Part shown: positions 1 through 7,560 of the stretch, piece after piece
Layout: each line of letters opens with the position of its first letter
Numbering within the stretch: the stretch's first letter is position 1
Assembly: GCA_023414985.1 (NCBI GenBank)
Contig: JAEZLY010000081.1
Location: forward strand, 1 to 11,479
Length of the DNA stretch: 11,479 nt
Reading direction: 5' to 3'
Source of the DNA: Bacillota bacterium
GTDB taxonomy: Bacteria > Bacillota > Clostridia > Lachnospirales > Lachnospiraceae
Position numbers and translations under genes: made by a program
The notes under the pieces: model-generated
Seen by the model: the letters and a program-made list of their open reading frames with translations, nothing else
Told to the model about the DNA's origin: nothing
Databases searched by the model: none

Positions 1-94
1 ACAGTGCATTATGGGATGCCTGTTATGCTTGCCTTATACTTTTCTATGTGTATTGCAGAAGCCCCTTTTACTTATTCTTGGTTTCCAGATTAGC

Positions 95-1615
95 TTATTT
101 GTCTGCCGGCTTCTTGGTTGGATCAAATTCTACGATCTTCTTGACGATATCATCAATTCTACGTTTATCAGCAAAGAATTTTACCTCGCCGTTTGTATCA
201 ATTATATAAAAGCTTTGATCATAGGGCAGGAAGGAGGCGCCGATCACTGTTTTAGCTGAGTCATTTAACTGATAGCGGATCGTTAGGTGAGGTGCAACCT
301 TGGTATCGACCTCTTTCTTAATCTCAGTATCGTACTTTGTTCCAACCAAAACCTGATAGAAGTCTTTGAACGCATCCTCATCCACAAGAGTTCCGTTGAA
401 ATAATAGGTGCTCTTTACGATATCTTTACCATCCTCATCCTTTGCTGCCTTATGGTCAATCTTAATCTGATAGGGCGTACCGTCGACTGTGATATCGATC
501 TGATCCACATTATCGATATTAGGGATGTTGATAAACGGATTGAGAAGGCTGAAGGTATCTACCGTCAGCATCTTATCGACAGAGTCTGCCGACATGATAT
601 AAACCGCTTTGGTACCTGCCTCCATCACATAATAGTTATTACCGCTGTCCTCTTTCTTACCAATCAGGAGCTTGTATTCCTTCGGATCCTGAACCGTCTT
701 TTCTGTAATTTCTTTTCCTGTTGCCGGATCCTTCTCAGGCTTTGAAAGCTTCTCCGTACGATCTACGGTATAACCTAAATCGATGGTTGCCATCGGGTTA
801 TCTAGTCCATACAGACTTAAATCCTTGGCTTCATACTCAACGCAGCTGGAATAGGACAAACCGGTAAAATTCTGCTGTATGGCAGCAACCTTGGAACCAT
901 CCGCTGTATACCCCACTTTGTAAGGCTTCAGAATGTGCCAGGAGTAAACATTGGAGCCGTCATTGCCCAGTCCAAGCTCTTTGCTGTTAATGACCTCAAA
1001 GTCCTCACTCTCCCGGTTATCAATCAGAATATGATTAATGCTCTCTGCTGTGATTGACGGAGCCTGAGCTACTGCTGTCATATCGGAATCGGTATACTTA
1101 AAGCCTGTTCCATAGGTAAGATCCATCAGATAGACCTTACCATCCTCATTAACAAGGGCATAGTAACCATTTCCCGCAGAAACCATATTACCGATCTGAA
1201 GGGTAACGGTAGTTCCGTCCGTCAGCGTTCCCTGCAGATAGCCGGAGGGCTCCGCCAGTCCGAAATCAGCCAGATTGTCCGGCTTTTCTGCCACCAGACG
1301 TTTCGCACTGATATTATTGATCAAACCAATCAGACTGGTTACTCTATCCTGGTTAATCGGGCGGTTCGGATCATTCTGCAGCTTCCAACCCTCGCCTTCC
1401 TTTACCAGGGTCATATCCGTATCCTTTGTACGGTAATGAAGACTCATAAGCTTTGAGGTATCCTCAATCTTCGCCAGCTGAATGCTTTCAGTTTTACTGT
1501 CTTCCTCAGTCTTAGTCTTCCGGTTGGAATTCCAGAAATACAGACCGATCAAGGCAATCAATACGAAAAGAAGCAAAATCAGTGTAACCGATTTTCTTTT
1601 CTTCCTTTTTGCCAT
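95..1615 (-). CDS. DUF4340 domain-containing membrane-anchored protein of a Gld-type ABC transporter
   Basis: This 506-residue protein starts with a very basic tip (MAKRKKRKS) and one hydrophobic segment at about residues 9-28, followed by a long hydrophilic region. That suggests an N-terminal membrane anchor with the rest outside the membrane. The body carries the repeated Leu/Gly-rich pattern of DUF4340 proteins, for example the 'ADFGLAEPSG' and 'LYGLDNP' stretches, each followed by a strand ending in a lipid- or ligand-like 'IGN' or 'IGKK' motif. DUF4340 proteins are usually encoded beside GldG-like and ABC-2 transporter genes, as here, but their biochemical role is not known. The ATG overlaps the stop codon of the upstream gene (TAATG) and has AGGAGG five bases before it, so translation is probably coupled. 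It is the last visible gene of the four-gene operon. The 94 bases after its stop show no convincing terminator or gene. Confidence 0.85.
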   Translation of the reverse strand: MAKRKKRKSVTLILLLFVLIALIGLYFWNSNRKTKTEEDSKTESIQLAKIEDTSKLMSLHYRTKDTDMTLVKEGEGWKLQNDPNRPINQDRVTSLIGLINNISAKRLVAEKPDNLADFGLAEPSGYLQGTLTDGTTVTLQIGNMVSAGNGYYALVNEDGKVYLMDLTYGTGFKYTDSDMTAVAQAPSITAESINHILIDNRESEDFEVINSKELGLGNDGSNVYSWHILKPYKVGYTADGSKVAAIQQNFTGLSYSSCVEYEAKDLSLYGLDNPMATIDLGYTVDRTEKLSKPEKDPATGKEITEKTVQDPKEYKLLIGKKEDSGNNYYVMEAGTKAVYIMSADSVDKMLTVDTFSLLNPFINIPNIDNVDQIDITVDGTPYQIKIDHKAAKDEDGKDIVKSTYYFNGTLVDEDAFKDFYQVLVGTKYDTEIKKEVDTKVAPHLTIRYQLNDSAKTVIGASFLPYDQSFYIIDTNGEVKFFADKRRIDDIVKKIVEFDPTKKPADK

Positions 1616-3069
1616 TACTTCTTCCTCCTCTTCAAGGTAACCATAATACCCGTAACCAGAATGCTGGCAGGTAAAAGGAGTATGATTACGATTGCCCAGA
1701 TGATTACTTCCTGGGCATTAGGATAGATAACCTCTTCTCCCAGTGTCTTGGTGGGGATGGACAAGGCCTGACCTTCTCCTACCAGCTTACTTACGGTACC
1801 GCTTAGTAAACTTGTATTTTCATATGTTAGGGCAGTCTCATCGAAGGTATATAAGGTTGAATATACAACAAGGTGGGAGTCGGCTCCGTTATAGGTATCC
1901 GTCGCAAGGATACCTAGATCAAAGGGTCCCTCTGTATCGCCATCTTCTTTTTCCAGGCTGTTCTTGATATTTACCTTGGAATAAGCAGCATCCGAGGTGG
2001 TCATAATCGTCTCCAGCTGTAAGGAGCTTCTCTTGGTATCTGCCTGTTTCAATCCCATTGCCTGTACCATAACGACAGGTATATTGGCGGAACGTGCCTT
2101 CGTTACGATATCGCTGCTTCCCAGATTCGGTATCAGCAGGGCCGGGCTTTGTGAGAGATGATTATTCGAATTTCCTTCGATTACCATTCCATCCAATACC
2201 TCGATACCGTAATAATCAAGAATTGCTTTATAATTGTTAAGGCTATTGGTCTTATCATTGACCGTGGCAATGATATTTCCACCGTTATTCAGATAATCCT
2301 TAATGATTTTCGCTTCATTCTCAGAGAAATCCACCGTAGGAGCATTGATATAAAGCAGCTTACAATCCGCGGGAATGCTCTCAGCCGTCTGAGTATTGAT
2401 TGTCTCTAAGTTGACATTCATTTTAGAGATTGTCTCCTTGAACAAAGCGCCGGGTGCTGTCTCACCATGGCCTTCCATAACATACATTGCCGGCAGGTCC
2501 TCGGTTGTCACATACTGGATTGCTGAGGTAAGCTCACCCTCCACATCCACACCTGTTGTATTGGTTTCATAGGTTTGGTAATTCGTCTCCTGTACAATCA
2601 TATCATTATAAGGGACATATTTTGATCTACCATTGGTATTATTGACTACGATCAAGCTGTTATCGCTGACCTTCTCATCGGTATAATCCTTGGTGAAGGT
2701 CGGATACAGCACCGGATCCTTATAAACAACAGAAATTTTATCAGACAGATTATCATACTTCGTAATAATCTTCTTGAACAGATCCAGCTCACCGCCTGAC
2801 GGTGCGATATAATAAACCGTGATATCATCCTTTAGACCCTTCACCAGATTCTTTGTGTCATCTGTAAGCGTATACATACCCTGACTGCTCAAATCCGGCT
2901 CGATTTTCAAGGAGGAAACCAGCATATTCGCTACCAGCAGGATAACAACCACAACTACGGATACCAAGGATACATAGGCTCCGCTCTTCAGCTTTCGTCC
3001 GGAAAAGGATGCCTTCATTTTTCCGGCAAAGCTCATCTTCTCTTCTTCATTCATATTCTTATTTTCCAC
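1615..3069 (-). CDS. GldG-family ABC transporter auxiliary protein
   Basis: This 484-residue protein has a cytoplasmic N-terminus, a transmembrane segment at about residues 31-53, a large extracytoplasmic region, and a second transmembrane segment at about 454-476 followed by a basic tail (KRRKK). Just after the first membrane segment comes 'YTLTDDTKNLVKGLKDDITV', the typical start of GldG/ABC_transp_aux proteins, and 'MEGHGE' near residues 198-203 matches the conserved GHGE motif of that family. These proteins accompany an ABC-2 permease and ATPase. In Bacteroidetes they belong to the gliding-associated Gld transporter, but homologues in non-gliding bacteria have no proven substrate. The start codon is GTG, with GGAG nine to ten bases upstream. 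An ATG five codons later (MNEEEK) lacks an equally good binding site. The permease gene ends 19 bp upstream and the DUF4340 gene overlaps the stop by 1 nt. Confidence 0.87.
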   Translation of the reverse strand: MENKNMNEEEKMSFAGKMKASFSGRKLKSGAYVSLVSVVVVVILLVANMLVSSLKIEPDLSSQGMYTLTDDTKNLVKGLKDDITVYYIAPSGGELDLFKKIITKYDNLSDKISVVYKDPVLYPTFTKDYTDEKVSDNSLIVVNNTNGRSKYVPYNDMIVQETNYQTYETNTTGVDVEGELTSAIQYVTTEDLPAMYVMEGHGETAPGALFKETISKMNVNLETINTQTAESIPADCKLLYINAPTVDFSENEAKIIKDYLNNGGNIIATVNDKTNSLNNYKAILDYYGIEVLDGMVIEGNSNNHLSQSPALLIPNLGSSDIVTKARSANIPVVMVQAMGLKQADTKRSSLQLETIMTTSDAAYSKVNIKNSLEKEDGDTEGPFDLGILATDTYNGADSHLVVYSTLYTFDETALTYENTSLLSGTVSKLVGEGQALSIPTKTLGEEVIYPNAQEVIIWAIVIILLLPASILVTGIMVTLKRRKK

Positions 3070-3088
3070 TGTTTCGCTCTCCTTTCCC

Positions 3089-3952
3089 TTAGCTCCATCT
3101 CTTCTTTTTGATCACCTGTGCCGTCAGGAAGGTGAACAGCACTATAACACTGATATAATAAACAAGTGCTGCCACATTGAAGGTGCCATAAAAGAAGGAA
3201 TCATACCTTCCGATGACTGAGAACCAATTCATTACTCTAGCCAGGGAGCCGTCAAACAGGGTAGGCTTCAACAGATACAGAACCAGCAGTGCTGCTTCAC
3301 AAATGATTCCCGTTCCGATCGCAATTACATAATTTTTAATCATCTGGTACAGAACTACGCACAGAATAGCAATGATTACTGCAAATACAATGATAGCTGT
3401 TCGATTATCCTTCGGAACGATACTTGCAATTGAATCTATGAGCAAGGTTAAGACAAAGGTTATATATGTGATAACTGCTGCCACCACCTGACTCTCTGTC
3501 AGTGAGGAGATGAACAGTCCGATTGATAAATACGACGCACCCAGCAGAGTAAAGGCCAGGATACCGGCATAACCGGAAGCCATGTTGATGTGACCATATA
3601 AGCTTAAGATCAACGGGAAGGTACATACCACCAGCATACCCATTCCCAGAATGGAGAATAATGCAAGGAATTTCCCAACCACGATGGAGCCTGCAGTTAC
3701 CGGGGCAGTATACAATAATTGGTCTGTCTTCTGCTTATTCTCTTCTGCCATTACCCTCATAGTCAGTAACGGTACGGATACAATAAACAGGAAAGTGACA
3801 GAAGATAAAGTGGTTTCAATCTTGGTTGAAGTCTGAAGTAAATTCATTACTCCAAAATATAATCCTACGATAATCAGGAATACTGCCAGAAAGACATATC
3901 CGATCATCGAAGTAAAATAACTTCTTAATTCTTTCTTATAAATTGCCAGCAT
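3089..3952 (-). CDS. ABC-2 type transporter permease (GldF-like)
   Basis: This 287-residue integral membrane protein is the channel-forming subunit of the transporter. The N-terminus 'MLAIYKKELRSYF' is the amphipathic entry typical of ABC-2 permeases. It is followed by hydrophobic segments near residues 17-37, 51-66, 95-118, 128-150, 156-178, 185-203, 208-228 and 259-283; not all need be true membrane spans. The cytoplasmic loop 'EENKQKTDQLLYTAPVT' at about 70-86 matches the family's E..(K/R)..T...LL..PV coupling signature. The length fits GldF-like permeases. Its ATG lies inside the end of the upstream ATPase gene (17-bp overlap), and AGGAGGT sits eight bases before it, within the ATPase coding sequence, so the two subunits are probably made in coupled amounts. 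The substrate cannot be deduced. Confidence 0.9.
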   Translation of the reverse strand: MLAIYKKELRSYFTSMIGYVFLAVFLIIVGLYFGVMNLLQTSTKIETTLSSVTFLFIVSVPLLTMRVMAEENKQKTDQLLYTAPVTAGSIVVGKFLALFSILGMGMLVVCTFPLILSLYGHINMASGYAGILAFTLLGASYLSIGLFISSLTESQVVAAVITYITFVLTLLIDSIASIVPKDNRTAIIVFAVIIAILCVVLYQMIKNYVIAIGTGIICEAALLVLYLLKPTLFDGSLARVMNWFSVIGRYDSFFYGTFNVAALVYYISVIVLFTFLTAQVIKKKRWS

Positions 3953-5009
3953 CAGAGCTTACCTCCTCTTCCTGATTGATCATTCCGGCTGCTACCTTAG
4001 CTTCCTCAGGCAGGGCCTCCCCGGACTCCTCGTCATCGAAGGCAGGCGGAGTATTCTGTGAAATCGGGGTCGGAATTTCTTTATTGGTAACCTTAAGGAA
4101 GATGTCCTCTAAGCTCATGCGGAGGGACTGCATTTCCAGAATTGTAGTACCTGCATTCACCAGAGTACGGAATACCTCTTCGCGGATATCCTCCTTCTCA
4201 TTACAGAACACGGAAAGCTCTACTACACCTTCCTCCACCGGAGGGTTCTCCTTGATCTTACGGATACGATTTACCTTCTTCAAGGCTTCGATGATAGCGG
4301 ATTTATCTCCCTTTACGGAAAGCTTCATACCACCGGTAGCACCCATACGAGTACTTAAGTTTTCCGGCTTATCACTGAGGATCAACTTACCGCGGTCAAT
4401 GATCATGACCGTATCACATACGGCGCTGACCTCCTGCATGATATGGGAGCTCAGAATGATCGTGTGCTTCTTACTCAATTCCTTGATCAGCTCTCTGATT
4501 TCGATAATCTGCTTCGGGTCAAGTCCTACGGTAGGCTCATCCAGAATGATCAGTTCGGGATATCCCATAATAGCCTGTGCGAGACCTACTCTTTGCTTAT
4601 AGCCTTTGGAAAGATGCTTAATCAAACGGTCTGCCATCGGTGTAATCATGGTGGAATCCATGATTTCTTCTATCATCTGTTTCTTCTCGCTTTTGGCAAC
4701 CTTTTTTAAGTCTGCCACAAAGCTTAAGTATTCTCGGACTGTCATATCCGGATAAAGAGGCGGAAACTCCGGCAGATAGCCGATCATCTTCTTTACTTCT
4801 TCGGGTTCCTCAAATACATCCACCCCATTGACCGTAACCGTTCCCTCGGTTGCAGAAATATATCCGGTAATAATGTTCATTGTGGTCGTCTTACCGGCAC
4901 CATTGGGCCCCAGAAAGCCCAGGATCTGTCCTTTGTTAACTGTAAAGGATAAATGATCCACTGCGGTATGATTTCCGTAACGTTTTACTAAATTATTTAC
5001 CTCAATCAA
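3936..5009 (-). CDS. ABC transporter ATP-binding protein (GldA-like)
   Basis: This 357-residue cytoplasmic ATPase energises the permease encoded next to it. All nucleotide-binding motifs are present: Walker A GPNGAGKT at residues 34-41, signature LSKGYKQR at 133-140, Walker B with LIILDEP at 153-159, D-loop GLDP at 162-165, and the switch histidine in SSH at about 189. The Q-loop position reads IGYLPE, with Glu in place of Gln, as is common in this ABC-2 branch. After the nucleotide-binding domain (to about 220) comes an alpha/beta accessory region (about 225-320) of the kind seen in ABC-2 ATPases, then an acidic tail of low complexity (DDEESGEALPEEAK). The ATG follows an AGGAGG about 11 bases upstream, at the long end of normal spacing. 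This is the first gene of the operon. The sequence gives no substrate; GldA-like is a family statement, not evidence for gliding. Confidence 0.92.
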   Translation of the reverse strand: MIEVNNLVKRYGNHTAVDHLSFTVNKGQILGFLGPNGAGKTTTMNIITGYISATEGTVTVNGVDVFEEPEEVKKMIGYLPEFPPLYPDMTVREYLSFVADLKKVAKSEKKQMIEEIMDSTMITPMADRLIKHLSKGYKQRVGLAQAIMGYPELIILDEPTVGLDPKQIIEIRELIKELSKKHTIILSSHIMQEVSAVCDTVMIIDRGKLILSDKPENLSTRMGATGGMKLSVKGDKSAIIEALKKVNRIRKIKENPPVEEGVVELSVFCNEKEDIREEVFRTLVNAGTTILEMQSLRMSLEDIFLKVTNKEIPTPISQNTPPAFDDEESGEALPEEAKVAAGMINQEEEVSSDAGNL

Positions 5010-5088
5010 AATCTCTTCCTCCTATCATGATGTTTGCCTTATCGGTCAAACCTTGTTCTCAATAACAACAATGATACAATAAGAATAC

Positions 5089-5120
5089 GAAAATTTTGTG
5101 AACAAATTAAATAAATTTTC
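5089..5120. repeat. Small inverted repeat in the ABC operon leader region
   Basis: Two 8-bp arms, GAAAATTT and AAATTTTC, lie about 15 bases apart in the AT-rich region upstream of the ABC transporter operon. The region also holds weak minus-strand promoter-like hexamers (for example TTCACA and TTGTAT, 17 bases apart), so the repeat could be an operator. AT-rich DNA yields such arms by chance, and no regulator is visible nearby. The rest of the 230-bp gap between the operon and dapB holds only the dapB terminator. Confidence 0.25.
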
Positions 5121-5154
5121 ATAATGTTACCTAATGCGTATCTTACCCATTCCG

Positions 5155-5206
5155 AACAAGAAAATCCCCCGATGTAAAGCATCCTCTGCTTCATCAAGGG
5201 GGGATT
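5155..5206 (-). terminator. Rho-independent terminator after dapB
   Basis: Read on the minus strand, AATCCCCC (from 5206) pairs with GGGGGATT (to 5163). Inside it, GATG pairs with CATC and TGCTT pairs with AAGCA around a short loop. The stem is followed by TTTTCTTGTT. It begins about 34 bases after the dapB stop codon and separates dapB from the ABC transporter operon. Confidence 0.85.
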
Positions 5207-5239
5207 GTTTCCTATTAATATTGTATAACCGGCAGGGGC

Positions 5240-5995
5240 TTATCCCATCAAATCGCTCATCGTATATTTTCCGGCCGGTTTACCGACAAGATATTTCGCT
5301 GCCTGCACCGCACCCTTAGCGAAAATCGCTTTCGAATAGGCTGTATGCTTGATCTCGATCACTTCATCCGTTCCCGCAAAGATAATTTCATGCTCTCCGA
5401 CAATCGTACCGCCGCGGACTGCAGAAATTCCGATTTCTTTTTTGCTTCTTGCAACACGATCTTCCGAACGGTCATACTTATATTGGTACTCATTGTTCAA
5501 TACCTCATTCATGGCATCCGCCAGTGCCAAAGCAGTACCCGATGGTGCATCGACCTTCTTATTATGATGGCGCTCTACAATCTCTATATCAAAGCCCGAA
5601 TCCGCAAGAATGCCCACTGCTTCCTGAAGAAGCTTCGTAATCAGATTAATTCCCATGGACATATTGGCAGATCGAAAGACCGGTATCTGATGGGAAGCCT
5701 CATCAATCAGCATCAGCTGTTCCTTGCTCAAGCCCGTAGTACAGGATACAATTCCGACATTTCGACTGATGGCAAAATTCAGCATCTCTTCCAGATTCAC
5801 CGGCGCAGAAAAATCAATAATCACATCTGCTTTTACATTACATTGGGAAAAGCTCTGGTATACCGGATATTTATTATTTCGGTTCTGAGTCACGTCGATC
5901 CCTGCAATAATCACCGCATTTTCGTCCGCATCAACCATATCCGTAATAACCTGCCCCATTTTACCGTTGCATCCCCGCAATATGATATTCGTCAT
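5240..5995 (-). CDS. dapB: 4-hydroxy-tetrahydrodipicolinate reductase
   Basis: DapB reduces the product of DapA to tetrahydrodipicolinate using NADH or NADPH. This is the second step of the branch leading to diaminopimelate (cell wall) and lysine. The protein has 251 residues, normal for the family. The N-terminal dinucleotide-binding loop GCNGKMG is at residues 8-14. The family hallmark ERHHNKKVDAPSGTA lies at 141-155, with the catalytic His pair at 143-144, Lys147 and the substrate-binding SGT. The RGGTIVGEHE stretch at 194-203 is also typical. I chose the ATG at 5995 because AGGAGG lies six bases upstream and the Rossmann strand begins directly after it. The reading frame stays open to 6049, but that 18-residue extension has no family support. 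A strong terminator follows the gene. dapA is on the same strand about 480 bp upstream, so the two may have separate promoters. Confidence 0.96.
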   Translation of the reverse strand: MTNIILRGCNGKMGQVITDMVDADENAVIIAGIDVTQNRNNKYPVYQSFSQCNVKADVIIDFSAPVNLEEMLNFAISRNVGIVSCTTGLSKEQLMLIDEASHQIPVFRSANMSMGINLITKLLQEAVGILADSGFDIEIVERHHNKKVDAPSGTALALADAMNEVLNNEYQYKYDRSEDRVARSKKEIGISAVRGGTIVGEHEIIFAGTDEVIEIKHTAYSKAIFAKGAVQAAKYLVGKPAGKYTMSDLMG

Positions 5996-6017
5996 ATGCT
6001 TCCTCCTAAAAAATGAT

Positions 6018-6046
6018 AATATACTCACTATTATGATATGATTCAA
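6018..6046 (-). promoter_or_regulatory. Candidate dapB promoter
   Basis: On the minus strand, TTGAAT (6046-6041) and TATATT (6023-6018) are separated by 17 bases, a reasonable sigma-A arrangement. Transcription would begin near 6011 and give a leader of only about 16 bases that still contains the AGGAGG. The region is AT-rich, so a chance match is possible; a second, weaker pair (TTTACA and TATGTT, 18 bases apart) lies further upstream. Confidence 0.4.
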
Positions 6047-6120
6047 CATCAGAAAGTATCTTATAAATCAAACATAATCCAGATAATTACTTGCTGTAAA
6101 AATAGAAAGTATTTGTATTT

Positions 6121-6160
6121 ATAGTAGTATTACAGTTATAGTTATACTTGTAGTTATAAA
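6121..6160. repeat. Short AT-rich tandem motif (GTTATA-like)
   Basis: Three copies of GTTATA occur within about 25 bases (in the contexts CAGTTATA, GTTATACT and TAGTTATAAA), preceded by related TAGTAGTATTA. The stretch directly abuts the left end of the palindromic element. It looks like low-complexity intergenic sequence; no function can be assigned. Confidence 0.35.
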
Positions 6161-6161
6161 A

Positions 6162-6284
6162 GCTGAAGGTGTCAAAAGCACCGTAGGTGCTTTTCGGATA
6201 AGGTACGACGTTATGCAAGCTTGCTTGCAATAGCGTTGTACCTTATCTGGAAAAAACGTGCGCAGCACTTTTGAAACATTCAGC
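6162..6284. repeat. Cloverleaf-like palindromic intergenic element
   Basis: A 123-bp element with inverted ends: the 20 bases at 6162-6181 match the reverse complement of 6265-6284 at 16 positions, with the outer arms GCTGAA and TTCAGC perfect. Three hairpins lie inside. The left one pairs AAAAGCACC with GGTGCTTTT (6174-6194). The long central one pairs GATAAGGTAC (6197-6206) with GTACCTTATC (6238-6247), continues with GACG/CGTT and ends with TGCAAGC (6214-6220) against GCTTGCA (6223-6229). The right one pairs GTGC with GCAC (6258-6268). There is no open reading frame. On the minus strand the closing arm is followed by TTTTATAA, so it could also terminate dapA transcription. It resembles a REP- or MITE-like extragenic element; copies elsewhere in the genome cannot be checked here. 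Confidence 0.8.
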
Positions 6285-6382
6285 GTATCTATCTCAAGGA
6301 AAACTGCACTTAGTTACTTTCAGCATACTTATATCATGAAAATTTTACACTGCACTTTTAATACTTTCAGCGCACCTATCTC
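6265..6382. repeat. Three imperfect direct repeats of about 31 bp
   Basis: Related units start at 6265, 6306 and 6352 and run 30-31 bases each. All begin GCACTT, carry a central CATTCAGC or CTTTCAGC, and end in TATCTC or TATATC. The start-to-start spacing is 41 and 46 bases. The first unit contains the right arm of the palindromic element, whose left arm is an inverted copy of the same sequence, so the whole cluster seems built from one motif. The spacers between units differ in sequence. Confidence 0.65.
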
Positions 6383-6475
6383 CAGCTGTACCTTCTTACA
6401 CTTTCATTCTACCACATGATCGTTAGTTTATACCAGAACTTATGCTTTCCTATTAAAATACTCTTCGCAGGATCA

Positions 6476-7369
6476 TCATCCAATCGTCTTAATGCCTACT
6501 GCCTGCATCTCTTTCATTAATCTCTCAGCATTGGCCGGCTCCATCTCGGTTAAGGGCATTCTTAGGTGACCAACGCCAAAGCCCATTAAGTTGACAGCCT
6601 TCTTCACGGGGATCGGATTAACCTCGCAGAACAGAGCATTGATCAGCGGCAGATACTTTAGCTGAAGCTCTCTGCTTCCTACCACATCCCCCTCCAGATA
6701 CTTCATAGCCATGTCATGGGTTTCTTTTGGTACAACATTGGATAGTACGGAGATAACTCCGATTCCGCCAAGACTCATGATCGGAACCACCATCTCGTCA
6801 CAGCCGGAATACAGATCAATCTTTCCACCGGTCAGCTGCATGATTTCTGCAACCTGAGCAATATTTCCACTGGCCTCCTTAATTCCGACGATGTTATCCA
6901 CATTCTTTACCAAGGTAGCCACAGTCTGAGGAAGAATATTGCAGCCGGTACGTCCGGGCACATTGTACAGGATGATCGGAATCTTTACAGAATTTGCAAC
7001 CTCTGTGAAATGCGCGATCAATCCCTTTTGAGTGGCCTTATTATAATAGGGAGTAACCAAAAGCAGCGCATCCGCTCCATAGCTCTCCGCTTCCCGTGAC
7101 AGGTAGATTGCGGTATCGGTGGCATTGGAGCCTGTTCCAGCAATCACCGGAACACGCTTCGCAACCTTATTCACCGTATAGCGAATGCATTCCAGATGCT
7201 CTTCATGTGTCAGGGTGGAAGCCTCGCCGGTAGTACCACAGATCACAATCGCATCTGTTCCCTCAGCAATCTGATACTCAATTAATTCCCCCAGCTTCTC
7301 AAAATCCACTTCATTGTTCTTTGTAAATGGTGTTACGATTGCGACACCTGCTCCTTTAAATACTGCCAT
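6476..7369 (-). CDS. dapA: 4-hydroxy-tetrahydrodipicolinate synthase
   Basis: DapA condenses pyruvate with aspartate semialdehyde, the committed step toward diaminopimelate and lysine. The 297-residue protein has the expected TIM-barrel length. Visible motifs are the GTTGE pyruvate-binding loop at 45-49, the TPYYN segment at 106-110, the catalytic-site Tyr135 followed by NVPGRTG at 136-142, and the Schiff-base Lys164 in GIKEASG. I chose the ATG at 7369 because AGGAGG lies eight bases upstream and the family N-terminus (FKGAGVAIVTPF) follows. The frame is open to 7423, but the extension lies between the riboswitch terminator and the binding site and has no family support. The gene stands behind a lysine riboswitch and its own promoter, so excess lysine should stop its transcription early. 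dapB, the next enzyme, lies downstream on the same strand. Confidence 0.97.
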   Translation of the reverse strand: MAVFKGAGVAIVTPFTKNNEVDFEKLGELIEYQIAEGTDAIVICGTTGEASTLTHEEHLECIRYTVNKVAKRVPVIAGTGSNATDTAIYLSREAESYGADALLLVTPYYNKATQKGLIAHFTEVANSVKIPIILYNVPGRTGCNILPQTVATLVKNVDNIVGIKEASGNIAQVAEIMQLTGGKIDLYSGCDEMVVPIMSLGGIGVISVLSNVVPKETHDMAMKYLEGDVVGSRELQLKYLPLINALFCEVNPIPVKKAVNLMGFGVGHLRMPLTEMEPANAERLMKEMQAVGIKTIG

Positions 7370-7434
7370 ATTCCATTCCTCCTGTTTTTTTGGCATGCTT
7401 AAAAGGTATGATCCGGTAACCATGATTTTTAGCG

Positions 7435-7463
7435 AAAAAAAATCGACCCCATGAGTCGACTCT
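7435..7463 (-). terminator. Riboswitch-controlled intrinsic terminator ahead of dapA
   Basis: On the minus strand, GTCGACTC pairs with GGGTCGAT around an ATG loop (8 pairs, two of them G-U), followed directly by eight T residues. It lies between the lysine aptamer and the dapA binding site, where a transcription attenuator is expected. Confidence 0.88.
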
Positions 7464-7560
7464 AAAGAATTACTTCACCGTAACCTGATGTGATCAGGAA
7501 CGGATATCAGATTGGCAGGATAGTACCTATCCTCTCTGATAAGTATAAAACATTCTTTAG
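7464..7560 (-). promoter_or_regulatory. Long antiterminator segment of the lysine riboswitch
   Basis: CTAAAGAAT at 7560-7552, at the 3' edge of aptamer helix P1, is perfectly complementary (9 bp) to ATTCTTTAG at 7470-7462, just before the terminator. Between the arms are two further hairpins: ATCAGA/TCTGAT enclosing GGATAG/CTATCC (7506-7540), and CCGT/ACGG enclosing CCTGAT/ATCAGG (7478-7503). The 9-bp helix competes with P1 and overlaps the terminator base by only about two bases, so how it blocks termination is inferred. Confidence 0.6.

Noticed and set aside
1..94. Possible gene or terminator downstream of the DUF4340 gene
   Set aside because: No stable stem with a T-run and no coding signal was seen; the 82-codon plus-strand frame starting at 11 runs antisense into the DUF4340 gene.
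3976..4602. Plus-strand open frame of 208 codons opposite the ABC ATPase
   Set aside because: The product is Ser/Ile-rich and unlike any family, and it is antisense to intact ATPase motifs.
95..5009. Reading the Gld-like operon as gliding motility genes
   Set aside because: Only the transporter parts are present; homologues occur widely in non-gliding bacteria, so the motility label is not supported.
5345..6016. Long plus-strand open frame of 223 codons opposite dapB
   Set aside because: It lies fully antisense to a clearly conserved dapB, has no ribosome binding site of note, and its product resembles no family; it is a shadow of dapB codon use.
5996..6049. Longer dapB start at 6049
   Set aside because: The extension is not part of the DapB fold, crosses the candidate promoter and the AGGAGG, and the ATG at 5995 is well placed.
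6162..6284. Cloverleaf-like element considered as a tRNA gene
   Set aside because: It is too long, and has no T-loop GGTTCGA-like sequence, no recognisable anticodon arm and no CCA end.
6265..6382. Direct repeats considered as a CRISPR array
   Set aside because: Only three diverged units with 10-15-base spacers and no cas genes; CRISPR repeats are near identical with spacers of about 30 bases or more.
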